A stretch of 64,000 nt of DNA. Source: Ectopseudomonas khazarica. GTDB lineage: Bacteria; Pseudomonadota; Gammaproteobacteria; Pseudomonadales; Pseudomonadaceae. The notes under the pieces were generated by a model. The model was given only the letters and a program-made list of their open reading frames with translations, was not told the DNA's origin and did no database searches. This document shows, one piece after another, positions 54,967 to 63,595 of the stretch (the stretch's first letter is position 1; every line of letters starts with the position of its first letter). Made by a program: the position numbers and the translations under genes. The DNA lies in the NCBI RefSeq assembly GCF_004521985.1, contig NZ_SBHZ01000001.1, forward strand, positions 347,604 to 411,603, given 5' to 3'.

Positions 54967-56829
54967 TCAGCGTTGGGCGCTGGCCTTGTCCCAGCTGGGC
55001 AGCTTGAACACCCAGAAGGAGCCGCCCTGGGCCACCGGCTTGGTCAGCTCGGCCATATCGCCACCCCACAGCGGAACCGCGCCGCCGTAGCCGGCAGTCA
55101 CGCCGATGTATTGCTCGCCGTCCTGCTCCCAGGTGATGGGCGGGGAGATGATCCCGGTGCCGACCTGGAACTTCCACAGCTCCTTGCCGTTCTTGGCGTC
55201 GAAGGCCTTGAAGTAGCCGTCGCCGGTACCGGTGAACACCAGGTTGCCCCTGGTCGCGAGCACGCCAGCCCACAGCGGCAGGCGCTCCTTGTGTTCCCAG
55301 GCGACCTTGCCGGTGGTCGGGTTCATGGCGCGCAGGATGCCGACGTGATCGTCATACAGGCGCTTGATGCGGAAGCCCATGCCCAGGTAGGCGGAGCCCT
55401 TCTTGTAGTGCGCTTCCTCGGCCCAGTAGTCCTCCTTCCAGTGGTTGGCCGGCACGTAGAACAGGCCGGTGTCCTGGCTGTAGGCCATGGGGTTCCAGTT
55501 CTTGCCGCCGAGGAAGGGGGGCGAGACCTCGACCACGGCACCCTTGGTTTCGCCGGCTTTCGGCTTGGGCGGACGCTGGCCTTCGTTCTCCACCGGGCGC
55601 CCGGTCTTCAGGTCGATGTGGCTGGCCCAGGTGATCTTGTCGACGAAGGGGAAGGCGTTCTTCAGCTTGCCGTTGGCGCGGTCGACCACGTAGAAGAAGC
55701 CGTTGCGGTCGGCGTGCGCGGTGGCCTTGGTGACCTTGCCGTCCTTGTCCTTGTAGTCGAACAGCACCAGTTCGTTGTTGCCGGAGAAGTCCCAGGCATC
55801 GTTCGGCGTGTGCTGGTAGAACCACTTCACCTCACCGGTGGTGGGGTCGACGCCGACCTGGCCGGAGGTGTACAGGCTGTCGTAGTCGTGCGGGTTGCCG
55901 CCGTCGCTGGTGCGTGCCCAGCCGTTCCACGGTGCCGGGTTGCCGGCGCCGATGATGATGGTGTTGGTTTCGGCATCGAAACTGGCGCTCTGCCACGGCG
56001 CGCCGCCACCCTGGCTCCAGGCTGCCTTCTTGCCGGTCGGGTGGTTGGGGTCATCCGGCCAGCTGGGGGCTTTCACGTCGCCGGTCGGGGTGCTGTCCTG
56101 GCCATTGAGACGGCCCATGTGGCCTTCGACGAACGGGCGCATCCAGACTTCCTCGCCGCTGTCGGGGTCGCGGGCGAACAGGCGGCCGACCACGCCGAAC
56201 TCGTCACCGGAGCTGCCGTGGATCAGCAGTACCTTGCCGGTCTTCTGGTCCTTCACGAGGGTCGGGGCGCCGGTCATGGTGTAGCCGGCGGAGTGATCGC
56301 CGAACTTCTTGTTCCACACCACCTTGCCGGTGTCCTTGTTCAGCGCCACGACGCGCGCGTCGAGGGTGCCGAAGTAGATCTTGTCGCCATAGATGGCGGC
56401 GCCACGGTTGACCACGTCGCAGCACGGGCGGATGTCGTCGGGCAGGCGGTGGCTGTAGGTCCACAGGCGCTTGCCGGTCTTGGCGTCCAGGGCGAATACC
56501 CGCGAGTAGGAGCCGGTCACGTAGACCACGCCGTCGTGGATGATGGCCTGGGACTCCTGGCCGCGCTGCTTCTCGTCACCGAAGGAGTAGCTCCAGGCCG
56601 GGGTCAGCTTGAACACGTTGTCGGCGTTCACCCGGGCCAGCGGGCTCCAGCGCTGGGCGTTGGTGCCCATGCCGTACTGCAGCACATTGCTGGTGGTGCT
56701 GTGGTCGTTGGCGATGTCGTCCCAGGTGACCGGCTTGGCCAGTGCAGCCTGGCTCAGCGCCAGGCCACCCGCCAGCATCAGGGCAAGCGCCAGGGGGCGT
56801 GGGGTGCTGGGTAGGTTTGTTGTTGTCAT
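54967..56829 (-). CDS. exaA: Calcium-type PQQ-dependent ethanol dehydrogenase ExaA
   Basis: A 620-residue periplasmic quinoprotein, close to P. aeruginosa ExaA (623). Signal peptide about 1-31 (ending QAALA). [12 protein letters not shown] has the vicinal disulfide Cys136-Cys137 over PQQ, SSGDEFGVV the metal-ligand Glu, GAGNPAP the ligand Asn, and DAWDFSGNNELV the catalytic Asp347 with Ser349 two residues on, which marks a calcium rather than lanthanide enzyme. It oxidises ethanol and other alcohols, passing electrons to ExaB. The ATG at 56829 matches the ExaA start. Divergent from exaB. Confidence 0.96.
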   Translation of the reverse strand: MTTTNLPSTPRPLALALMLAGGLALSQAALAKPVTWDDIANDHSTTSNVLQYGMGTNAQRWSPLARVNADNVFKLTPAWSYSFGDEKQRGQESQAIIHDGVVYVTGSYSRVFALDAKTGKRLWTYSHRLPDDIRPCCDVVNRGAAIYGDKIYFGTLDARVVALNKDTGKVVWNKKFGDHSAGYTMTGAPTLVKDQKTGKVLLIHGSSGDEFGVVGRLFARDPDSGEEVWMRPFVEGHMGRLNGQDSTPTGDVKAPSWPDDPNHPTGKKAAWSQGGGAPWQSASFDAETNTIIIGAGNPAPWNGWARTSDGGNPHDYDSLYTSGQVGVDPTTGEVKWFYQHTPNDAWDFSGNNELVLFDYKDKDGKVTKATAHADRNGFFYVVDRANGKLKNAFPFVDKITWASHIDLKTGRPVENEGQRPPKPKAGETKGAVVEVSPPFLGGKNWNPMAYSQDTGLFYVPANHWKEDYWAEEAHYKKGSAYLGMGFRIKRLYDDHVGILRAMNPTTGKVAWEHKERLPLWAGVLATRGNLVFTGTGDGYFKAFDAKNGKELWKFQVGTGIISPPITWEQDGEQYIGVTAGYGGAVPLWGGDMAELTKPVAQGGSFWVFKLPSWDKASAQR

Positions 56830-56963
56830 CGTTGTGCTTCCCATTTGAGGTGGTAGGTCGCCGCAGTGGCACCGCAAGAATGCGGTTCTGGAGATGCCCT
56901 GCAGAGGCAAGCCGATGGTGGAACCCGGCCACCTGCGCGCCTACGGAAAAACTCCCGCCTTTG

Positions 56964-56980
56964 CCGGGAGGATTTCCCGG
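56964..56980. promoter_or_regulatory. 17-bp palindrome upstream of exaA, shared with pedH
   Basis: CCGGGAGGATTTCCCGG lies 135 bases before the exaA start codon in the 329-base exaA/exaB gap. It differs at two bases from the palindrome at the pedH start. This distance suits an activator site. No clear -10 hexamer for exaA was found. The gap contains no other gene. Confidence 0.6.
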
Positions 56981-57041
56981 CCGGCACATGACTTGGCCTT
57001 GCTGCCAAGGCACTGGCAGAACCCCCACCCAAGCCCTACTA

Positions 57042-57103
57042 CCAAGGGACTAGGACGCGACCACCAAAGCAGCATTCGATGCTCTGCGCGGCCTTTCTAA
57101 GAT
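57042..57103 (+). promoter_or_regulatory. Predicted ErbR-type promoter of exaB
   Basis: CCAAGGGACT (57042, inside CTACTACCAAGGGACTAGG) and CCAAAGCAGC (57064) are 22 bases apart; TAAGAT (57098) is the -10. A further CCAAGGCACT stands at 57005, as in the exaC promoter. The -10 context TTTCTAAGAT is nearly repeated at exaC. Confidence 0.78.
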
Positions 57104-57158
57104 GGTCGCCACGAGCTCTGAACGGGCTGTCTTGCGTGCATTAGATGAGGTCCTAGCC

Positions 57159-57578
57159 ATGAACAAGAAGATCCACTCCACCCTGGCGCTGCTGTTGCTC
57201 GCCGCATCGACCAACCTCTGGGCGCATGGCGATGTGGTCCCGCAGGCGGTCAATACCGACGGACTGGAGCCGCTGGGTGAGGAATGGCTGGATGAAAACC
57301 CCTATCGCGATAACCCGCGGGCGATCGAGATCGGCTCCTCGGCGTACAACCAGAACTGCGCCGCGTGCCATGGCCTGGAAGCCAAGTCCGGTGGCATCGC
57401 CCCGGACCTGCGTCTGCTGGAGCTGGGTGCCACGGGTGACGAGTGGTTCAAGGAGCGCGTGATCAACGGTGCGGTGCGCGATGGCCGCGTGTACATGCCG
57501 AAGATGGCCGACTACCTCAGCCAGGAGGCGCTGTGGGCAGTGCGCAGCTACCTGGAGAGCGTGCACGTCGAGGAGTGA
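57159..57578 (+). CDS. exaB: Cytochrome c550 ExaB (PedF)
   Basis: A 139-residue periplasmic monoheme cytochrome c. Signal peptide about 1-22 (ending LWA). NQNCAACHGLEAKSGGI is the heme site (Cys67, Cys70, His71) and RVYMPKMADYL carries the Met ligand. It takes electrons from the quinoprotein dehydrogenases towards the respiratory chain. ATG at 57159 has GATGAGG upstream; a GTG-type extension upstream is not supported. Confidence 0.94.
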   Translation: MNKKIHSTLALLLLAASTNLWAHGDVVPQAVNTDGLEPLGEEWLDENPYRDNPRAIEIGSSAYNQNCAACHGLEAKSGGIAPDLRLLELGATGDEWFKERVINGAVRDGRVYMPKMADYLSQEALWAVRSYLESVHVEE

Positions 57579-57585
57579 GAGGCGG

Positions 57586-58542
57586 ATGATCGATCTCCTG
57601 CACTCGGCCTCGCGCGCTGCGGCGCGACTCACTCATGCACGCGGCGATGCCGGCATGATCGCGGTGGGCGTGCGCCGGCTGATCCTCCTGTGCGGCCTGC
57701 TGCTGTCACTGGGGGCGGCCCAGGCGCAGGTGCGCGACTACGACCGCATCCAGGAGGAGGGCGTGCTGCGGGTCGCGCTGTACCAGAACTTTCCGCCCTA
57801 CAGCTTCGAGCAGGACGGCCAGCCGCGTGGCGTCGACTCCGAGCTGGTCAAGGCATTGGCCGAGGGCCTGGGCCTGAAGCTGCAGGTGATCTGGGCGCCG
57901 CCAGGGGAGAAGCTCGACGACGACCTGCGCGATTACATCTGGCGTGGCCGGGTCACCGCGCAGGGGCAGCTGGCCGACCTGATGATGCGCGTGCCCTATG
58001 ACCGCGAGTTCGCGCAGCTGCGCAACGAGCTGGGTGAGCTGGTCAACGAGCGCGTGGTGATGTTCGGTCACTATCAGCGCGAACGCTGGCAGCTCGCCTA
58101 CGACCGGCGCCGCCTGGCCGAGGTGCCGAGCATCAATGCGCTGCAGAACCATCCCGTGGGCGTGGAAGTGGACAGTGTGCCGTCGTTCTACCTCAGCTCG
58201 GTGCGCGATGGCCTGCTGCGCTCGCAGGCGCGTCACTATCCATCGCCGAGCCAGGCGTTCGCCGCCATGCGCGCTGGTGAGGTGGATGCGGTGATGGCCC
58301 TGCGTGGCGAAGTGGACTGGCTGCTGCATGAGGCGGGCGATGCGCAACTGGCGCTGGCAGACAACGCCTACCCGGACATGGGACGGCAGATCTGGGACGT
58401 CGGCATGGCGGTGCATGAGAGCAACCGGCAGCTGGCCTACGCCCTGGAAGAACAACTGGAGAAGCTGATTCTCGATGGCTCGGTCGAGCGCCTGTATGCG
58501 CGTTACGGTCTGCGTTACGAGAAGCCTGAATCCTATCAATGA
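57586..58542 (+). CDS. pedG: PedG-like periplasmic solute-binding protein
   Basis: A 318-residue SBP_bac_3-type protein (GVLRVALYQNFPPYSFEQDG; RGVDSELVKALAEGLGLKL; ALRGEVDWLLHEAG). The first ATG (57586) has a GAGAGG ribosome site but puts 23 residues before the signal peptide; an ATG at 57655 would begin the signal peptide directly (MIAVGVRRLILLCGLLLSLG) and give 295 residues. There is no ABC permease nearby, so it is probably an accessory of the dehydrogenase. Family members sit between pedF and pedH in P. putida and near xoxF genes in methylotrophs (XoxJ-like). Confidence 0.85.
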   Translation: MIDLLHSASRAAARLTHARGDAGMIAVGVRRLILLCGLLLSLGAAQAQVRDYDRIQEEGVLRVALYQNFPPYSFEQDGQPRGVDSELVKALAEGLGLKLQVIWAPPGEKLDDDLRDYIWRGRVTAQGQLADLMMRVPYDREFAQLRNELGELVNERVVMFGHYQRERWQLAYDRRRLAEVPSINALQNHPVGVEVDSVPSFYLSSVRDGLLRSQARHYPSPSQAFAAMRAGEVDAVMALRGEVDWLLHEAGDAQLALADNAYPDMGRQIWDVGMAVHESNRQLAYALEEQLEKLILDGSVERLYARYGLRYEKPESYQ

Positions 58543-58558
58543 CGGGCGGAGGTGGACG

Positions 58559-59308
58559 ATGGATTGGCGTAGCCTGGTGATGCTGGCCCTGTTCGCCTGG
58601 GCCTGGGAGGTGCGGGCGGCTGCGCCCGATCCGGTCACCTCGGTGATGTGGGACTACTACCATCAGCGCCTGCTCGCGGGGCAGCCCTTCGTCTTCGACG
58701 AGCGGATACGCCTCGAGGTGCCGCCGTTCGCCGAGGATGCCCGCCAGGTGCCGATCCGCATCGACGCCAGCGCCTACCGCGGCAAGGTCAGGCGCATCCT
58801 GGCCTGGGCCGAGCTCAACCCTATCCCGCGCATTCTCGACTTCAGCCCCGGCAAGCAACTGGAACCGAGCCTGGCCATTCGTATCCGCGTCGAGCAGGCC
58901 ACGCCGATCCGCGCGGCGGTGCTCACCGAGGATGGCGTCTGGCATGTCGGCTCGGCCCGTATCGAAGCCGCTGGCGGGGGCTGCACGGCGCCTAGCGTGG
59001 TGCGTGCCGAAGCCGGCTGGGAGGAGCGCCTCGGCCAGGTGCTGGGCAAGCGCTTCGTGCGTGGCGAGGACAGCCGCCTGCGCCTGCAGGTCTCGCACCC
59101 GATGGATAACGGCCTGGTCGGCGGCATCCCGGAGTTCTACATCGAGCAGGCCGAACTGCGCAGCGCCGATGGCCAGGTACTCGGGCGCCTCGAGTTGTTT
59201 CCGGCGGTCAGCGAGAACCCGACGCTGACCTTCGACCTGCGCGGTGACCAGCCTGCCGAACTGTGGCTGCGCGACAACAACGGCAACGAGTTCCAGGCGG
59301 CGTTCTGA
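58559..59308 (+). CDS. Quinoprotein-associated SoxYZ-like carrier protein
   Basis: A 249-residue exported protein (signal peptide about 1-21). Residues 22-145 resemble SoxY, with EAAGGGCTAPS where SoxY has its sulfur-carrying GGCG Cys end; residues about 150-249 resemble SoxZ (VSHPMDNGLVGG; YIEQAELRSADG). So it is a SoxY-SoxZ fusion whose Cys is internal. Such fusions are found only with quinoprotein dehydrogenases and the metallohydrolase that follows, and are thought to form a relay. It starts 16 bases after pedG. Confidence 0.88.
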   Translation: MDWRSLVMLALFAWAWEVRAAAPDPVTSVMWDYYHQRLLAGQPFVFDERIRLEVPPFAEDARQVPIRIDASAYRGKVRRILAWAELNPIPRILDFSPGKQLEPSLAIRIRVEQATPIRAAVLTEDGVWHVGSARIEAAGGGCTAPSVVRAEAGWEERLGQVLGKRFVRGEDSRLRLQVSHPMDNGLVGGIPEFYIEQAELRSADGQVLGRLELFPAVSENPTLTFDLRGDQPAELWLRDNNGNEFQAAF

Positions 59309-59393
59309 GCACGGCGGCTTGCCACATGCACAACCATTTTGGGGCACGTCCAGAACCGCAGATGGTTCCTGAGGTGCTCTCCAGGGGGCTTCC

Positions 59394-60323
59394 ATGCGCT
59401 GGATACTATTGCTGACCTGTCTGCTCGCCGGCCTGGCGCAGGCGCTCGACTATCAGCTGCAGCCGCGACAGATCGCCGAGGGCGTCTGGCTGGTGGAGGG
59501 CAGCACCGACAACTTCGCCGCGGAGAATGGCGGCAACATCGTCAACGTCGGCTTCATCGAGACCGCCGCTGGCGTGGTGGTGATCGATACCGGGCCCTCG
59601 CGTCGCTACGGCGAGGCGTTGCGCCAGCGTATCGAACAGGTGACCGGCAAGCCGCTGCTGCGCGTGCTGCTCACTCATCACCACCCGGATCACGTGTTGG
59701 GCAACCAGGCCTTCAGCGACGTGCCCATCGCCGCGTTGCCGGGTACCACCCGCCTGCTGGCCGAACAGGGCGACGCCATGGCGGAGAACATGTATCGCCT
59801 GGTCGGTGACTGGATGCGGGGTACCGAGGTGGTGTTGCCCAGCGAGGCGCTGGAGGAAGGCGAGCTGGAAATCGGCGGGCGGCGTCTGCGCCTGCTGGCG
59901 CTGCATGGGCACACCGGCGCCGACCTGGCGATTCTCGATGAGCGCAGCGGCGTGCTGTTCGCCGGCGATCTGCTGTTCTACCAGCGGGCGCTGACCACGC
60001 CGAACAGCCCGGGGCTGGACGTATGGCTGGCCGACCTGGACCGCCTCGAAGCCTTGCCCTGGAAGCAGATCGTGCCTGGCCACGGGCCGCTGGCCACGGA
60101 TGCGGCGCCTTTCGTGCAGATGCGTGATTACCTGGGGTGGCTCGATGGCGTGCTGCGCCAGGGGGCGGAGCAGGGCGCGGAGATGAACGAGCTGATACGT
60201 GCGCCGATCCCCGAGCGCTTCGCCGGGGTCAGCCTGAGCCGCTATGAGCTGATCCGCAGTGTCAGCCACCTCTACCCGCGCTACGAGCGCAATGCCATGG
60301 GCCGGGTGGATCGCCAGGAGTAG
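59394..60323 (+). CDS. Quinoprotein relay system zinc metallohydrolase
   Basis: A 309-residue metallo-beta-lactamase-fold enzyme with signal peptide about 1-17. VLLTHHHPDHVLGNQAF supplies His95, His97, Asp99 and His100; further ligands are in LLALHGHTGADLA and QIVPGHGPLATD. It belongs to the metallohydrolases that co-occur with the SoxYZ-like carrier and PQQ dehydrogenases; the substrate is likely a thioester or other adduct on that carrier, by inference only. Co-directional with pedG and the carrier gene, 85 bases after it. Confidence 0.88.
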   Translation: MRWILLLTCLLAGLAQALDYQLQPRQIAEGVWLVEGSTDNFAAENGGNIVNVGFIETAAGVVVIDTGPSRRYGEALRQRIEQVTGKPLLRVLLTHHHPDHVLGNQAFSDVPIAALPGTTRLLAEQGDAMAENMYRLVGDWMRGTEVVLPSEALEEGELEIGGRRLRLLALHGHTGADLAILDERSGVLFAGDLLFYQRALTTPNSPGLDVWLADLDRLEALPWKQIVPGHGPLATDAAPFVQMRDYLGWLDGVLRQGAEQGAEMNELIRAPIPERFAGVSLSRYELIRSVSHLYPRYERNAMGRVDRQE

Positions 60324-60416
60324 CGGCGCGCATGCCGTGCGCTACGCGTACCCGCATCGTAGCCCGGATGGAATCCGGAGCGTGGGCACTGATCTGACCA
60401 GGGCCATGGGGCGCTT

Positions 60417-60940
60417 CTGTGGGAGGGGCTTTAGCCGCGACCCGCGCACCAGGGCGTCGCCGCTGAAGCGCCTCCCACGGTCAGGTAACCCGGATGAAAT
60501 CCGGGGGTGTGGGCATGGTTTCCCGGATTTCATCCGGGCTACGGGCTGATCTGACCAGGGTCACAGGTTGCCTCTGTGGGAGGGGCTTCAGCCGCGACCC
60601 GCGCGCCAGGGCGTCGCCGCTGAAGCGCCTCCCACGGTCAGTGGTAACCCGGATGAAATCCGGGGGTGTGGGCATGGTTTCCCGGATTTCATCCGGGCTA
60701 CGGGCTGATCTGATCAGGGTCACAGGTTGCCTCTGTGGGAGGGGCTTCAGCCGCGACCCGCGCGCCAGGGCGTCGCCGCTGAAGCGCCTCCCACGGTCAG
60801 GTAACCCAGATGAAATCCGGGGGTGTGGGCATGGTTTCCCGGATTTCATCCGGGCTACGGCTGATCTGACCAGGGTCACAGGTTGCCTCTGTGGGAGGGG
60901 CTTCAGCCGCGACCCGCGCGCCAGGGCGTCGCCGCCGATC
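60417..60940. repeat. Four tandem copies of a ~157-bp composite REP element
   Basis: Units begin at about 60417, 60574, 60733 and 60889 (157, 159 and 156 bases). Each has CTGTGGGAGGGGCTTCAGCC paired with GCTGAAGCGCCTCCCACGG, and a CCCGGATGAAATCCGGG palindrome in two facing copies; the last unit is cut short. It fills the 622-base gap between the metallohydrolase gene and the acidic protein gene, and no real gene lies within. Confidence 0.93.
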
Positions 60941-60945
60941 AGCAA

Positions 60946-61332
60946 TCAGAGCTCTTCGTCGTCGCGAATCAGTACGTAGTGACGGCCGTGCTCGGTTTCT
61001 TCGTGGTCGTAGACGTAGTACATCACCACTTCGCTGAGACTGACCTGCACGGCGACGTAGTCGCCACTCTCGACCATGAAGAAGGCCTTGGTGGCCGGCT
61101 TGGCCAGGCACTCGATATGGGCGGTGACGAAGTGCAGCGGGTCTTCCTCGCCGAAGTAGTCCTCGCGCTGGTGTGCGTCCCAGTCGGTCGGTGGCTCGAA
61201 GGAGCCGGTGAGCAGCACCTTGCCGTCGCCCAGGTCCTGCTCTTCGGCATCCGGGTCCTGCTCGTCGGGGCGATAGACCGTGCAGTCCAGCGCATCGGGA
61301 TGATCGAGAATTTCCTGGCGTGGATGGGGCAC
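60946..61332 (-). CDS. Acidic hypothetical protein upstream of pedH
   Basis: A 128-residue cytoplasmic protein with no signal or membrane segment, starting from GTG ([20 protein letters not shown]) with GGAG seven bases before it. It is strongly acidic ([32 protein letters not shown] at the end). I do not recognise the family. It is divergent from pedH, and its 3' end touches the repeat array. Its reading frame without stops and good ribosome site support it as a real gene. Confidence 0.7.
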   Translation of the reverse strand: MPHPRQEILDHPDALDCTVYRPDEQDPDAEEQDLGDGKVLLTGSFEPPTDWDAHQREDYFGEEDPLHFVTAHIECLAKPATKAFFMVESGDYVAVQVSLSEVVMYYVYDHEETEHGRHYVLIRDDEEL

Positions 61333-61417
61333 GGGTGTCTCCGGTCGATGGGGGCGGGGCGGCCAAGTGTCGGGCAAAGCGATTACCACTGCAATCGCGC
61401 CGATGCAGGTATTGCTA

Positions 61418-61479
61418 CCAAGGAACGAGGAAAATCGGCTGGGGGTGCAATTGTTGGGGCGCCGGGTCGGGCCAAGAAT
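61418..61479 (+). promoter_or_regulatory. Predicted promoter of pedH with one ErbR-type box
   Basis: CTACCAAGGAACGAGG gives box 1 (CC at 61418) and AAGAAT at 61474 the -10, with the same 56-base offset as elsewhere. Box 2 is absent (TGGGGGTGCA). Instead TTGTTG (61451) serves as a -35 with a 17-base spacer, so this promoter may need less activation. Confidence 0.65.
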
Positions 61480-61489
61480 TTGCGGCAGA

Positions 61490-61506
61490 CCGGGAAAATT
61501 TCCCGG
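61490..61506. promoter_or_regulatory. 17-bp perfect palindrome at the pedH transcription start
   Basis: CCGGGAAAATTTCCCGG begins about 11 bases after the predicted -10 and ends 31 bases before the start codon. A protein bound here would block transcription. The same element with two changes lies upstream of exaA. Confidence 0.65.
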
Positions 61507-61537
61507 CAATAACAATGAACCCGCAGAGGTAGCCGCA

Positions 61538-63313
61538 ATGAAACGTACCGGTCTTCGCCAGCCCTTCCTCCTCACCGCGCTGTGTGCAGCGATGCTGATG
61601 CCGTCCGCCGCCGCGCTGGCGGTCACCGACGCCGAGATTCTCAAGGACGCCACCACCACCGACGAGATCGTCACCAATGGCCTCGGCCTGCAGGGCCAGC
61701 GCTACAGCCCGCTGAACATCCTCAACGAGCAGAACGTCAAGGAGCTGCGCCCGGTGTGGACCATGTCCTTCGGCGGCGAGAAGCAGCGTGGCCAGCAGGC
61801 GCAGCCGATGATCAAGGACGGCGTGATGTACGTCACCGCGTCCTACTCGCGGGTGTTCGCCGTCGATGCGCGCACGGGCCGTGAGCTGTGGCAGTACGAG
61901 GCGCGCCTGCCGGACGACATCCGCCCGTGCTGCGACGTGATCAACCGTGGCGTGGCGCTGTACGACGACCTGGTGATCTTCGGCACCCTGGATGCCAAGC
62001 TGATCGCCCTGAACAAGGACACCGGCAAGGTGGTCTGGAGCAAGCGCGTGGCCGACCACAAGGCCGGTTACTCGATCACCGCCGCGCCGCTGGTGGTCAA
62101 CGGCAAGCTGATCACCGGCGTGTCCGGTGGCGAATTCGGTGTGGTCGGCAAGATCGAGGCCTACGATCCGAAGAACGGCCAGGTGCTGTGGAGCCGTCCG
62201 ACCGTCGAAGGCCACATGGGCTACGTCTACAAGGACGGCAAGGCGGTGGAGAACGGCATCAGCGGCGGCGAGGCCGGCAAGACCTGGCCGGGCGACCTGT
62301 GGAAGACCGGCGGCGCCGCGCCGTGGCTCGGCGGCTACTACGACGCTGACACCAACCTGCTGTTCTTCGGCACTGGCAACCCGGCGCCCTGGAACTCGCA
62401 CCTGCGTCCGGGCGACAACCTGTATTCCTCCTCGCGCCTGGCGCTGAACCCGGACGACGGCACCATCCAGTGGCACTTCCAGACCACTCCGCACGACGGC
62501 TGGGACTTCGACGGCGTCAACGAGCTGATCTCCTTCGACTACCAGGATGGCGGCAAGACCGTGAAGGCCGCGGCCACGGCGGACCGCAACGGCTTCTTCT
62601 ACGTGCTCGACCGTACCAACGGCAAGTTCATCCGTGGTTTCCCCTTCGTCGACAAGATCACCTGGGCCAAGGGCCTGGACAAGAATGGCCGGCCGATCTA
62701 CGACGACAGCAACCGTCCGGGCTCGCCGAGCGCCAAGGAGAAGGGCAGCAGCGTATTCTCGGCGCCGGCCTTCCTCGGCGCGAAGAACTGGATGCCCATG
62801 GCCTACAACCGCGACACCGGGCTGTTCTACGTGCCGTCCAACGAGTGGGGCATGGACATCTGGAACGAGGACATCGCCTACAAGAAGGGCGCGGCCTATC
62901 TCGGTGCCGGTTTCACCATCAAGCCGCTCAACGAGGACTATATCGGCGTGCTGCGCGCCATCGATCCGAAGAGCGGCAAGGAGGTCTGGCGCCAGACCAA
63001 CTACGCGCCGCTGTGGGGCGGAGTGCTGACCACCAAGGGCAACCTGGTGTTCACCGGCAACCCGGAGGGCTACCTGCAGGCCTTCAATGCCAGGACCGGT
63101 GAGAAGGTCTGGGAATTCCAGACCGGCTCCGGGGTGATCGGCTCGCCGGTGACCTGGGAGATGGATGGCGAGCAGTACGTCTCCGTGCTGTCCGGCTGGG
63201 GCGGTGCGGTGCCGCTGTGGGGTGGCGAGGTGGCCAAGCGTATCAAGCACCTCAATCAGGGCGGCATGCTGTGGACCTTCAAGCTGCCGAAGGAGCTGGT
63301 GGCCAAGCACTGA
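61538..63313 (+). CDS. pedH: Lanthanide-type PQQ-dependent alcohol dehydrogenase PedH
   Basis: A 591-residue periplasmic quinoprotein. Signal peptide about 1-28 (ending AAALA). [12 protein letters not shown] gives the vicinal disulfide Cys131-Cys132, SGGEFGVV the ligand Glu199 and GTGNPAP the ligand Asn281. [13 protein letters not shown] has catalytic Asp323 and Asp325; the second Asp is the extra ligand that defines lanthanide-dependent enzymes, and D325 is the same number as in P. putida PedH. About as long as that protein. Oxidises short alcohols and aldehydes when rare earths are present. Confidence 0.95.
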   Translation: MKRTGLRQPFLLTALCAAMLMPSAAALAVTDAEILKDATTTDEIVTNGLGLQGQRYSPLNILNEQNVKELRPVWTMSFGGEKQRGQQAQPMIKDGVMYVTASYSRVFAVDARTGRELWQYEARLPDDIRPCCDVINRGVALYDDLVIFGTLDAKLIALNKDTGKVVWSKRVADHKAGYSITAAPLVVNGKLITGVSGGEFGVVGKIEAYDPKNGQVLWSRPTVEGHMGYVYKDGKAVENGISGGEAGKTWPGDLWKTGGAAPWLGGYYDADTNLLFFGTGNPAPWNSHLRPGDNLYSSSRLALNPDDGTIQWHFQTTPHDGWDFDGVNELISFDYQDGGKTVKAAATADRNGFFYVLDRTNGKFIRGFPFVDKITWAKGLDKNGRPIYDDSNRPGSPSAKEKGSSVFSAPAFLGAKNWMPMAYNRDTGLFYVPSNEWGMDIWNEDIAYKKGAAYLGAGFTIKPLNEDYIGVLRAIDPKSGKEVWRQTNYAPLWGGVLTTKGNLVFTGNPEGYLQAFNARTGEKVWEFQTGSGVIGSPVTWEMDGEQYVSVLSGWGGAVPLWGGEVAKRIKHLNQGGMLWTFKLPKELVAKH

Positions 63314-63595
63314 TCGCAGAGCGGCCAGGTCATCGGTCCCCCTCGCTCATTGCCGGGAGAGGGGGCTGATCACTGGCAGCGCTGGATTTCCTGACAACCC
63401 GAAGCCGATGGCCGGACCCTGTTCGGCCATCGGCGTTTCCGGGGCGCGCCAAAGCGCACCAGGCTGCTGCGAAATGCCACGGGCGAATTTTCGCCTGCGG
63501 GAACGCAAGACGCAGCGAACGGGTCTAGCCTTTAGCTTCCGCAGTCTCGCGCCTCGCTGCCAAAGGCCCATGCCAGAGAGCTTGCCGCTCTACTA

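Noticed and set aside
56830..57000. Attempt to fit the 22/56 box geometry to exaA
   Set aside because: CCAAGTCATG and CCTTGGCAGC occur on the minus strand, but no -10-like hexamer stands at the required distances, so exaA is left out of the set.
60481..60945. Open frames across the 157-bp array on both strands
   Set aside because: Translated repeat DNA (GFSRDPRARASPLKR units), not a protein family.
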